Shown here: positions 1 through 12,700 of the stretch, piece by piece
Position numbering within the stretch: position 1 is the first letter of the stretch
How the letters are laid out: each line of letters opens with the position of its first letter
Source: Mytilus californianus
Taxonomy: Eukaryota; Mollusca; Bivalvia; Mytilida; Mytilidae
NCBI RefSeq assembly: GCF_021869535.1
Contig: NW_026262581.1
Location: 112,372,771 to 112,436,770, forward strand
DNA: 64,000 nt
Direction of reading: 5' to 3'
Notes under the pieces: generated by a model
Seen by the model: only the letters and a program-made list of their open reading frames with translations
Databases searched by the model: none
Told to the model about the DNA's origin: nothing
Made by a program: the position numbers and the translations under genes

Positions 1-631
1 TCAACTCCTGTTAATATAATTCATTAGATTTTGTTAATATCATTGCGTTAATACTTCAAAAGACATCCAACCTCTACATAACCAGTTAACCATCTAAAAC
101 TATTCTTTCTTGAGCATGCTGACTTAAAAGTCATTTAGTTTTGGCCATTCTAAATTTCTCAGTTTATCAAACAAAATGTCAAGATGTTTGTCATGTGTAG
201 AGGGGAGATAACTCACGGTTTAATGATTCTCGTTGCTCAGTAGAATAATCATACATGAATGTATTTAATGGAATTTCATGCTACAGACTTCTCCACAACA
301 AAGCAAGCAAGCATTAATTTTTTTGTAATATCAAAGAAAGAGAAGTCTGATTGATATCTTTGGGTTTAAGCTACTAAAATTTGCAAGTTACAAAAATTGT
401 ATTTCTCTTTCCAAAATCAAAATTGTTTTCTTGAAAATTTTTGTACAGAATATTAACTCTCATTAAACAAAGAAAGGAAAATTTTGTAATGCTTCACAAA
501 AATTATGGAAAAATCTACTAAACAGAGACAACTTGACATTTTGCAAATTAAACTTTCTGACATTGAGAACAGTACAAGCCACCAACATGCATTTAATCTG
601 CATGCAGATGCAGAATATCTAAAAGTTTTAC
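1..631. other. Left-edge stretch, presumed intron
   Basis: I see no exon, repeat head or tail, or RNA gene here. Low-complexity AT-rich sequence. If exon bb is right, this is the beginning of the following intron. Confidence 0.4.
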
Positions 632-748
632 ACAGTATGCTTGTGGATCATCATTAAATGGTAGACTTTGAAGCTGTGATGGCAACAGTTGTATGGTTAA
701 ACGTCGTGGTGATTTTGCTGGCAATGTCTTACTTTTATCTTCTTCTGG
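632..748 (-). CDS. DOCK3/4: DOCK exon bb: linker and start of the Y.C / LL..LL helix (tentative)
   Basis: 39 codons, phase 0 to 0: PEEDKSKTLPAKSPRRLTIQ, LLPSQLQSLPFNDDPQAYC. Acceptor accttgaag, donor TGT|gtaaaa. The ending DPQAYC may correspond to the GE(F/Y)V(A/S)C that precedes LLSLLRQM in DOCK3/4, in which case the next exon lies off the left edge. The first half is Pro/Lys/Arg-rich linker. If the donor is not used, 12 more codons follow before a stop at 593-595. Confidence 0.5.
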
Positions 749-3700
749 CTTCAAGGTTAAATGTCAAAGGTCAACAGTACATATCAATATCAATATTAAT
801 TCAGGAAAATGATATTAAACTTGTTTAAGACATTGACATCAACTATTAAAATATTTCATGTATTTCATCATTAAACTGTTTGAGGACAAAATAAGTAATC
901 TATTGGTTCTGTATCTGTATCAAACCTTTCCAAATCACTTTGTTCAATCCAAAATAATAAAACTTCTATGATGAACAGATACAAGAAGTAAGTTTAAAGT
1001 ATGTGGACCATAATCAAATACTCTAAATGATCTAACCATATGTTATTTACTTATTTTGGACATATTTAATGATCCTGTAAAAGAGCAACATAAACTTATT
1101 GAAATCTCTCTAAGTAATGAATATTTGTTTTCCAAGTTTTTCTTAAATTACCGAAGTCATGAAGTGTGCTTTGAACAGATCATATATGTCAGTTTTATAT
1201 ACAAAAGATGATATTCAAATAAATTAAAGCTGTTCCTATGGTAACAGAAATTTTAATAAGGAAAGGAAAAAAAGTTGATTTTGCAGAATTTGAATGTTAA
1301 TGGAAAATAACTTCCAAACAGTAGGTGCTGCCATCTTCAACCTTAATCTTTAACTGTATATTAAGATGAATATCAGTAATGTCCAATATAGTAAGGATTT
1401 TGAAAAAAAAAATCAAGTTATCATCTAGAAACCATTACATCTTAACTAAAGTAAAAACAAATAGACAACCATACAAAAATGGCATCTAAATGCTATTAAA
1501 AATTGACAAAAAGAAAGATTTTTATAATTTTCATTATCATAAAATCTATTTGGAGACTACAGATGGCAAGTGTTGGCAAGGTCAATGACTGAGGCCATTC
1601 CCCAATGTCTAGATGATAACTTGACATTAAAATTTAAAAAATTCGTAAGGGTTCCGCGGAACCCAGTGTCTCGCCTACTTTTTGCTGTTAATCACAGGCT
1701 CAGCAAAAATGAGGAAAAAAATTAATAAAAATATTCCTCTCTATACTATCTTTTGATTGTAAGTAGCTTCTGTCCAAGTTTGGTAAAAATCCAGGATAGT
1801 TTATGAATCTAATAAATGTTTTAAAAACTTAAACTGCAGACTGTATGTAATGTTAACTGGAAGAAAAACTAAGTCCATTTATAAGTAAAATACGGAAAAA
1901 ATGGAACAAAATTTCCTTCTAGATACTAGCTTTTGATCATAAACAAGCTTCTGTCTAAGTTTGGTACAAATCCAGGATAGTTTAAGAAAGTTGTTAAAAT
2001 TTTAAAAACTTTAACCACAGAGTGAATGTAATGTTAACTGGCAGAAAAACTAAGTCCATTTATAAGTAAAATACGGAAAAAATGGAATTTTTTTTTTACA
2101 AAATTTACTTCTGGATACTAGCTTTTAATCATAAACAAGCTTCTGTCTAAGTTTGGTACAAATCCAGGATAGTTTAAGAAAGTTGTTAAAATTTTAAAAA
2201 CTTTAACCACAGAGTGAATGTAATGTTAACTGGCAGAAAAACTAAGTCCATTTATAAGTAAAATACGGAAAAAATGGAATTTTTTTTTTACAAAATTTAC
2301 TTCTGGATACTATCTTATGATCGTAAACAAGCTTCTTTCCAAGTTTGGTAGAAATCCAGGATAGTTTAAGAAAGTTATTAAAATTTTAAAAACTTTAACC
2401 ACAGAGTGAATGTAATGTTTCCTGGCAGAAAAACTAAGTCCATTTATAAGTAAAATACGGAAAAAATGGAATTTTTTTTTTACAAAATTTACTTTTGAAT
2501 ATTATCTTATGATCATAAACAAGCTTCTGTCCAAGTTTGGTAGAAATCCAGGATAGTTTTAAGAAAGTTATTAAAATTTCAAAAACTTTAACCACAGAGT
2601 GAATATTTGTGGACGCCGCCGACGACAACGACGAAGACGGAATGTAGGATCGCTATGTCTCGCTTTTTCGACAAAAGTCGAAGGCTCGACAAAAACAAAA
2701 ATGCGCTCCGCCTAGAGCAGCTGGATACGACCGCAGAGGTTGAACTCTGAACAGTTGGGGCAAGTATGGACACAATATTCAAGCTTGATACAGCTCTGAA
2801 TTTGGATAGTGATTAAATATTTGACACATTATAGATTTCTGACACAGAATAAATGTGGTCAGATAACTTAAAAATTTGAAATGGGACATTTAATCTACTT
2901 AATGGTCCAATATCCAAAATCTAATTCCATGGTTAGATTCAGCATATAAAACTAGAGGCTCTCAAGAGCCTGTGTCGCTCACCTGTATTTACTGATGCTT
3001 TGGAAATGATGTAAAATAAGGTTAAAATCATAATTAATAGTATTAGATATTAGATATTATAATGATATCTAAGATAATAACAAAAAACTGCAAAATTTCT
3101 GTAAAATAACAAACTCAGGGAGGGGCAGCAACCCAACAACGGGTTGTCGGATTCGTCTGAAAATTTCAGGGCAGATAAATCTAAATCTGATGAACATTTT
3201 TGCCACCTGTCAGATTTGCTCTAAATGCTTTAGTTTCAGAGATATAAACCCAAAACTGCATTTTACCCCTATGTTCTATTTTTAACAAAGTCGGCCATGA
3301 TGGTTGGAAGGCGGGGTCATCGGACAAATTTTTTAAACTAGATACCCTAATATTGATTATGGCTAAGTATGGTTAAATTTGTCTCAGTAGTTTCAGAGAA
3401 GAAGATTTTTGTAAAAGATTACAAAAATTTACGAAAAATAGTTAAAAATTGACTATAAAGGGCAATAACTCCTAAAGGAGTTGACTGACAATTTTGGTCC
3501 TGACGACTTATTGCTGTTTACAGTTTATCTCTATCTATCATAATATTCAAGATAATAACCAAAAACTGCAAAATTTCCTTAAAATTACCAATTCAGGGGC
3601 AGCAACCCAACAACAGGTTGTCAGATTTGTCTGAAAATTTCAGGGCAGATAGATCTTGACCTGATAATCAGTTTTACCCTATCTCAGATTTACTCTAAAT

Positions 3701-6700
3701 GCTTTGGTTTCAGATATATAAGCCAAAATCTACATTTTACCCCTATGTTCTATTTTTAGCCATGGTGGCCATCTTGGTTGGTTGGAGGGGTCATCGGACA
3801 CATTTTTTAAACTGGATACCCTAATGATGATTGTGGCCAAGTTTGGTTAAATTTGGCCCAGTGGTTTCAGAGGAGAAGATTTTTGTAAAAGCTAACGACG
3901 ACGGACGACGACGACGACGGACGCCAAGTGATGAGAAAAGCTCACTTGGCCCTTCCGGCCAGGTGAGCTAAAAAAACAACATGAATTCAAACAAAGATAA
4001 ATTTTGGACCCTTTGGACCTTAATATGGACTAATTTGAAAACAGGGCCCAAAATAAACAAGAGTGCACACGCTGAAATGTCTCACCTTCTTTACTAATCA
4101 TTGATATTATGTTGATAGTCCTAAATAAAAAGCTTTATTACAACTGTCACATAAACTTAACATTAACCAAGTAAACTAAACATTGACCAATGAACCATGA
4201 AAATGAGGTCAAGGTCAGATGAACCATGCTAGGCAGGCATGTACAGCTAACAATTCTTCCATACAACAAATAAAGTTGACCTATTGCTTATAGTTTAAGA
4301 AAAACAGACCAAAACACAAAAACTTAACACTGAGCAATGAACCTTGAAAATGAGGTCAAGGTCAAATAAAACCTGCGTGACTGACAAATAGATCATAAAA
4401 TATTTTCATACACCAAATATAGTTGAACTATTGCATATAGTATTAGAAAAAAAGACCAAAACTCAAAAACTTAACTTTGACCACTGAACCATGAAAATGA
4501 GGTCAAGGTCAGATGACACCTGCCCGCTAGACATGTACACCTTACAATCATTCCATACACCAAATATAGTAGACCTATTGCATACAGTATAAGAAAAACA
4601 GACCAAAACACAAAAACTTAACTATAACCACTGAACCATGAAAATGAGGTCAAGGTCAGATGACACCTGCCAGTTGGACATGTACACCTTACAGTCCTTC
4701 CATACACCAAATATACTAGACCTTTTGCTTATAGTATCCGAGATATGGACTTGACCACCAAAACTTAACCTTGTTCACTGATCCATGAAATGAGGTTGAG
4801 GTCAAGTGAAAACTGTCTGACGGGCATGAGGACCTTGCAAGGTACGCACATACCAAATATAGTTATCCTATTACTTATAATAAGAGAGAATTTAACATTA
4901 CAAAAAATCTTAACTTTTTTTTCAAGTAGTCATTGAACCATGAAAATGAGGTCAAGGACATTGGACATGTGACTGATGGAAACTTCGTAACATGAGGCAT
5001 CCATATACAAAGTATGAAGCATCCAGACCTTCCACCTTCTAAAATATAAAGCTTTTAAGAAGTTAGCTAACGCCGCCGCCGCCGCTGGATCACTATCCCT
5101 ATGTCGAGCTTTATGCGACAAAAGTCGCAGGCTCGACAAAAATCTGAATGCACAGTTAGATTCAGCATATCATTATATATGAACCACAAGAATTCAGTTT
5201 TTGATGAAATCAAACAAAGTGTAATTTTGGACCCTTTGGACCTCAATGTAGACCTATTTAAAAATGTCCAAATATCCAATACATGTATAGTAATACATGG
5301 TAAAAACCTCAAACAATTCAAGACTTTTAATTAATCCTCATTGAAATTGGTTAAAAGATTTGTATTTATTTTCAATTGAAGATTTCTTGCTGTTGTGCAA
5401 TACTTTGCTGTTGCGCAATACTTAGTAAATCTGTTTACAAACTAAATATATTAATTTACACACCCTGTTTGGTGTGTATCTCCTGCCATATCAGTATTTG
5501 TTGTTTCTTTACATAGATCAGAAATAATTTATGTTAGAACCAGCTTAGCCAGTATTAGAAAAGTCTTGTTTTTGGCCCCAATTTGGCCTTTAGTTTCTTA
5601 ATGATTAAAGCCACAACCCACAAAATCGACCCAAACCTTCTGTGTGTGGTATGGAACCTTGTGGTACTATTTCATAGAGATCCATTGACTAATACTTAAG
5701 TATTTGTCCAGAAAACCAGAAAAACCCTGTTCCTCCCCCCAAATTGCCCCTTATTCCTGAACGGTTTGAGCCATAACCCCCAAAGTCAAACCCAACCTTC
5801 CCTTTGTGGTATGGAACCTTGTGTTTCAATTTCATAGAGATCCATAGACTAATACAAGTAATTGTCCATTAACCAGAAAAACCTTGTTTTTCCCCCCTTT
5901 TTTTGCCTTAATTCCTGAACAGTTTGGGCCATATCCCCCAAAGTTAATCCCAACCTTCCCTTTGTGATATGGAACCTTGTGGTACAATTTCATAGAGATC
6001 CATACACTTATACACAAGTTATTGTCTGGAAACTAGAAAAATGCCTTTTTTGGCCCCTTTTTGACCCCTAATTCCTAAAGAGCTGGGACCATTACCCCCA
6101 ACATCAATCCCAACCTATTGTGCTATTGAACCTTGTGGTTAAATTTCATAGAGATCCATTCACTTATACTAAAGTTATTGTCCAGAAACCAAATGTCATC
6201 GGACGACGACGACACCATGATAGCAAAATTTTTTGCAGTCGTATAAAAATAACTAAAGTAATGTACATTTGCTCATGTGACCTTCATCTTCTGGCATATG
6301 ATCAAACTCCTTAAGATATACTGTACACCATACTATATATGCAGTTATCAGTTTCTGACAAATATACCAGTGGATGCAAACAAAGAAATTGATGCCAAAG
6401 TTATTTTAATAGTCCCCACCTGAGGCTGAATAGTAATCCTGAACATAGAACAACTATAGTAACCAGATGACAAAATATGTAAAAATGGCTTTTGTCAGGA
6501 GTGTAAGGTAGAAGGTCATCTCAAAATGTATGAAAATGTTATGGTGAAGAAAGTTTACAAGAGACTGTTTAGCAAATTCAGAACAAAAAACAACATTAAA
6601 AGAAAAAGTAAGAATAAAAGTTATAACATAATCTGATAAAAGAAAATGTTGAGAATTTTTTTTTTTCATTACAGATAGCTATCTTTTTATTAATTTCTTC

Positions 6701-9700
6701 TTTAAAATATTTCAGATGATGAATAAATATTGGATATGAAGACACAACAACACATGTTTAAGTTGGGTTAGAAGATAGAAGTTTTATGAATAACAAATTT
6801 TCAATCAAAAGTTGATGATCATGAAAGTTAATTATTTAGCATTATAATTATTATAGCAAAACTAACAATGTTCAGAGGTTCACAAAAGCTGACAGAGTTA
6901 TATAAAAGTTTCTGGATAGTAATTTAAATTCAAACCATACAAGAAATTTAGGTGTATCATCTTTGGTTGTAATAACTTCAGAAGAAGGTCGACTAACTCC
7001 TTGAAACAGAGTTCGACTTCGTCTACTTTTTCTATCCAAGGTAGAACATGGACTACTATTTTCTGACATAGTTGGCTTTCTAAGCTAATAAATAATAGAT
7101 AAATTTCATATGTATTTCAATACCAAAATATAAACAATGTTAAAATTAGACTGAAATTAAAGCAGTTTAACTTAAAATTTAACTTACGGTCCAGTGGCAA
7201 AAATTGTACAATTTTCTTTCTTAAAAATCAATGTGTTGTTGTGAGATAACTTTCTGTTTTTAAAGAAGTTAAATAATCATAGGGTCAACAACTTTGTTTT
7301 TTGATGTATACACCATTCAAATTGAAGTAATAAAAAAAATTGGTACCCAAATTACTATTTCATATTTAACGAAAAAAATATTTATTTAGCAACAACATAT
7401 CAATTTCTCAGTTCAACAAATGGTTTGGTTTTTGAGGAAGGATCATTTTGGGACAACTCTTGGAATTTTTTTTTACTGATTTAAATTGCGTTCAAAACAA
7501 ATATGAAGGTACATCAAATTTAAGCGATTTTATTTGATAATAATAAAAAATTGAAAATGTACACACATTTCTTTTCCTTATTTTTACTTCATGTTTTTTA
7601 ACAAGCCAAATTTGCATGCAAACTCATAAAAATCTGCACCATATCCCATTTTGAATTTTATAAAATATTTATTTTCAATTTTCTAAAAAGACAGAAACAA
7701 AATTCAAAGTTAACTGTAGCAGAGACACCACTGCCAAAGAAAAGTAATTGATACTGCAAAGAGAGACAACTCACCATTACTTGAGGATAACTTTGTGGAT
7801 TTGATATAAATTCTCCATCAGCCATCCTTGATATACTCTGTATAAGAACTTCAAAGAGGGATAGAGCCAATGTATTGATATCCTGGGATATACTCTTCAC
7901 CTGAAATAACAGAAAAACTAATTCAAGGTCATCTGGTTTGTATCACTAGAACTGAACCAAGGTCAGACAGTGTTCCATCATGATTTGGTTGGTTCAGTTC
8001 AAACTGCATATTGGAAAGCATCAATTACATTGTATATAATCATGCAATTGATGTCTTAATAATAGGCCATGTAAAATTAATTTTCTGGTTCTCAGACACA
8101 GCTGTGTAAGCCAAAATCCTTCAGCTGGCTTGTTTTTTTTTTTTCTCAAACCAAAATAAATAGAACGTGTAAAATCTGCATTGTTCAAATTTTACCGCTT
8201 TCAAACTAATCAGAGCAATAACTCAGAATTTATTTTTCTGTGAAATGTTTGGGGGACTAGTTATTTGTCTTCTCCATATTGCAATCATGTTGTATTTACT
8301 TTGGCTTGGTGCATATTTATCATCCCTTGATATCTTATTCTTTAAAATAAATACTTTTATAATATCATCAAAATTATCAACATGAAGTGATATCCTCCCC
8401 CCTCACCATATTTTTAGATGTCACTGTCTGAGAATCAAAAAATATATTTAACATGGCCATACATAGAAAATGTTTGCACTGAATTCAATTGTCCAAAAAA
8501 AAAGTTTTTGCTGACTCAGCTGAAATTGATGCCACCAAATACTAAAAATTACAATTTTTAAATTTCTTATTTACAGTATATTGAAAAGTTTAACTTCTTT
8601 GAAATTTTGATATAAAGATTAACAAGAATGGACACATAAAATATCTGGCCTACATAATTCCTAACCTGTAAGCAATATCTTACATGTCAAAATCAAAGCC
8701 AAATATATCTGACTTACAAAAGGCAATGACAATCACATAAGACACTATAGGTATTAGGTATAAAAGACTACAGATAAAAGGTCTAACTTGGACAATTTAA
8801 AACCTGATCCAATCAAAAAACAATATGTCAATAAATGAACCACAAAATTTCAAGGGACAAAAGTCTGACAGGTATGTACACCTTATGTACAATTTTTCAA
8901 AAAGACATATATAGTTGACCCATTACATAAACATGTAGATAATGACCAACCAAGGCATGCAGCATTAAGGAATGATACCAAAAACTGGTTTTCTCGTAGT
9001 TAGAAAATTGTCCTGGTAGGCTGACACACTACTTGCAGACTGTTACCTTGTGAACTAGCACATCAAAAATCTGGCTCAGCACATTGGTCTAGTACTTAGC
9101 TGGGTTCATATTCATATTGCATTAACATGTTCTCATCCAGAATATGCATTTAATTTGCCACTGTACATAAAACACCCATCCATCATCATCATCTATACAC
9201 AAATTACCATCAACACCAGATTAGCATGCCTATGTCTTGCCATCAGCAATGTTCATTACATGGTAGACAAAAACCGTACAAGAACAAAACAGATTAATCC
9301 AATGTGCATACACTGGCTTGAAATATTTCAACTAGTTAGTATGCTTAATTGAGACAAAGACAAAAATATACAACTATAAATGTATTTGTTTTAAACATAA
9401 TGTTATGCAAAATAAAATAATTATTAGCCAGTCAGTAAATATTCCATAAGCATATTCAAAGCAAAAGCATCTTAGCATGAAATCACAAGGTGGGAAGGGA
9501 TGTCATGATCAATTAATTATCGAAGATCATTTCCCTGCAAAACAAACATGAGAGCCTTCCTTACACAATATTATGCAGCTTGATTCTAACGTTAAAGAAA
9601 TGCACACAAAATTAATTAGTGTTTACAACAACAACGATAGGTGACAGGACTTAGTACTTACCATTAGATGTGGTGGACATACTCTTTTTGTCTTAAATTA

Positions 9701-12700
9701 ACAATTAAATTAAATATCATTCTACTGTGGATTCTTTTTTTTTTTGTGGATACCAATTTTAGTGGATTGAAGAAAATTGTATTTTTGTGGATATTGAATT
9801 TTGTGGTTTTGTTAAAATTTGCATACAAGCATATGAAAAATGTGTACTTCGTTAAACATTTAAATATGTGTTTTACCCATACCTACAACATCCATGAGAA
9901 TTGGTGTCCCACAAATGATAATGAAACCACAGTATATCTCAATACAGTTGTAAAGCCTAAGTTAGGGCAATCAACATTGTTTATATGCTTATTAACCTAT
10001 ATTCTCGTTTCATAACTACTTAAAAGGTAAAAGTTTGGGACCTAATCAATTTGCTGTTGGATTTTTGGGCATTTCTACAACAGATAAGTCACTTATATCA
10101 TTTAATTGTTCCAAAGTATGTGTATCATATGCATTTAGTGACATTTAAGAACAACCCCCACCAGACATGTCCAAAACCAGTTTTTCTGAAGCCATAAAAA
10201 CAAAACACCCAAAAGCAAAAGCTTCAATCAAAGCCGAAATGCAATGCTTATATTTTACAAACATTCTTTATTTAAGAACAGAAATTGAAATTGTTGACTA
10301 TGACTTAATTCTATTATTATGAAACAATCAGTGGTATATACAGAAAATACAAAGTAAAAAATGATATTCATAGAAATTAAAAGTTACCAATACATCTGAT
10401 TGCATAGTACAAAATCTTTATAAAGTCAACTTTACTAAATCTGATAAGTATTTATAAGTAATTTAGTATTAAATGATAATTTTACCTCTTTCAGGTTAAA
10501 AAAAATCTCCAGAATATCTCCAAGAATTGAAGTAGCTATCTGTATGTCGAGGAAATATCGCTCTATCAGACATGCTTTTATATGGTTCAAACATAAGGAT
10601 AATAAAGTACTCCGAGATTCTACAAAAATAAATGTATATTTTTATTTTAGACAAAAGTATATAACCAAAATGTTTATCCTTTAAAAAGATACTTCGTCCT
10701 GGAAATAACTAAGCAACTGCTCAAAAATAAGCTTTATTGATGACTATTAAATACTTCACAAAAAAAATGTTCAGCTAATCAACCAACACTTAATCAATTT
10801 GCTTAATATACAGATCAATTACTAGTAAATTTTCCAATTATAAAGATTTAAAATCTACTTTATTCTGTATTTATTTCACTGTTTTATGCTATAGAGTGAG
10901 AGACCCATATTCGCCCCATAATTCGTTCATTTCCACTTACATCCGACCTACATTCGAATATTTGGAACTTTTTATGAAGGTTTCAGAAATTTAACTATGT
11001 GAAAAAAATGTTCGATAAAGAAATTATCTTCAAAACATTGGTTAATTGTTCTAAAAATGAACGCAAACTCAAGAGGAAATCAAGTTGTTTGTGTACCATG
11101 GGGGACACATTTTCGCCGCAATGTATGATATGACCATCCTCATTATCCTGGTATATTATAAAAAACGAATGTTTGCAATTACATGAATTAGCTTGAGAGA
11201 TCATTCCTATATGATTTTTTTCACAAATATTTACTTTAAGACCGCGCATGATTGCCATATAAGTCTTAAATAATTACCAAAATAATTTAAAAACACCTGC
11301 GTATTTCTCAATATGTGCGAATAACCTTGGAAATGGGGTAAAGAGGAATATCAACAGTTGTAACATTACAAACAGCCTTTACCATATTTTTAGGCAAGTA
11401 TTGGGTAAAGGCACACAAATTTTACAGAAAAAATAGCAAAACGGCGAAAATGTGTCCAAGGCGAATATGTGCCACCCACTCTATGTCAATCACACAATAA
11501 CATTAAAAATATATAATAGAAGCTCCAATTTTCAGTGATAACTATCAATACAATGCTTTGGGGCCCTTTATAGCTTGCTGTTTGGTGTGAGCCAAGGCTC
11601 CGTGTTGAAGACCGTACTTTGACCTATAATGGTTTACTTTTATAAATTTTGACTTGGATGGAGAGTTGTCTCATTGGCACTCATACCACATCTCCTTATA
11701 TCTATTTACTCTTCAAAACCTTTAAAGTGAAATTTGTTTTTAAAGAGGAACATACAAAAACTTGGGAATATAACATAGATGCTGTCTTTACAGTCAACCA
11801 AATTGTTTTAAACAATGAAACAGTCCAAAATACGAAATTCTAAAACAGTACCTCCATTATACTTTTGCTTTTGAGCAAACAAAATTTTTATAGTACTTTG
11901 AGAACTGCTATATACATTAAGGAAGAAACAGATGTTTATATAAAAAAAGAACAATACCATTCTGGACCCAAGGTACGAAGAACAAGACTCAGTGCCATAA
12001 AAATTTGGAAATTATTAAGTGTCAGAATATCATCAATTGTAATAGCTGCAATCAACCAAATTGTATGAATAAGGAGGTTCCCATTGTTTATTAGAAAAAT
12101 TCTGGGAATAGAATAGATTTATCCTTATAGCTAAGCCAGATATAGCAAAATTTGTGTATGGTGTTTCTCTCTTTTTGGTAGATATTTGAATATAATTATA
12201 AGGGGATATTCAGGTATAAAATGCAAAGTTTCCATAATGTTGAAGGAAAACTGTTGGAGTTACACATGACACAAACTGGGTACACTCTTATAGCATTCAA
12301 TAACAAAAATGACTAAGTTCCTCACATGTAAAACCTGAGAAAATATTGTTCAAATCTGTTCAAAATGGGAGGAGCATTTATTTCATCTATATGTATTCAT
12401 TATGCTAAGTTGGAAAATTTTGAAAGAAAACTGATAGCCTTTCAGATGAAACAAACTAGGTATCTTCTATGTGTTTTGGAAAGAACAGAGTGAAACAGAT
12501 ACTCATACAGTTAAACATTGCTATGTTAGACTTATTCAACAGCCGATGAAGCCATACCATCATCTCTAAACAGATCAGAGTTGACAGTTTTCTGTATAAA
12601 TTCCATCTTGGTCCTTCTAATTTCAACAGGTAAATCTTTGGCTTTAGGTAAATGTGTGATCACGTCTCTGACTTGGTCTGCTAATTCTCTTTTGGTTATT

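Larger units (their letters stand above)
2703..6249 (+). mobile_element. F5 element, copy a, interrupted by F3 and F2
   Basis: The head near 2703-2735 has GCTCCGCCTAGAGC and then ATACGACCGCAG. The tail at about 6190-6249 has GGACGACGACGAC and then TTTTGCAGTCGTATAAAAAT. Head and tail share the inverted motif ATACGAC(C/T)GCA. The body has tandem units with ATGGAACCTTGTGG at about 5651, 5811 and 5969 and a variant at 6125 (periods 160, 158, 156). Segments 2703-2948, 3975-4055 and 5143-6249 belong to F5; the rest is nested insertions. Confidence 0.65.

Noticed and set aside
9668-10015. 115-codon plus-strand frame
   Set aside because: It overlaps the TACTGTGG inverted-repeat element; the frame is not kept in the second copy and the peptide is low-complexity and AT-driven.
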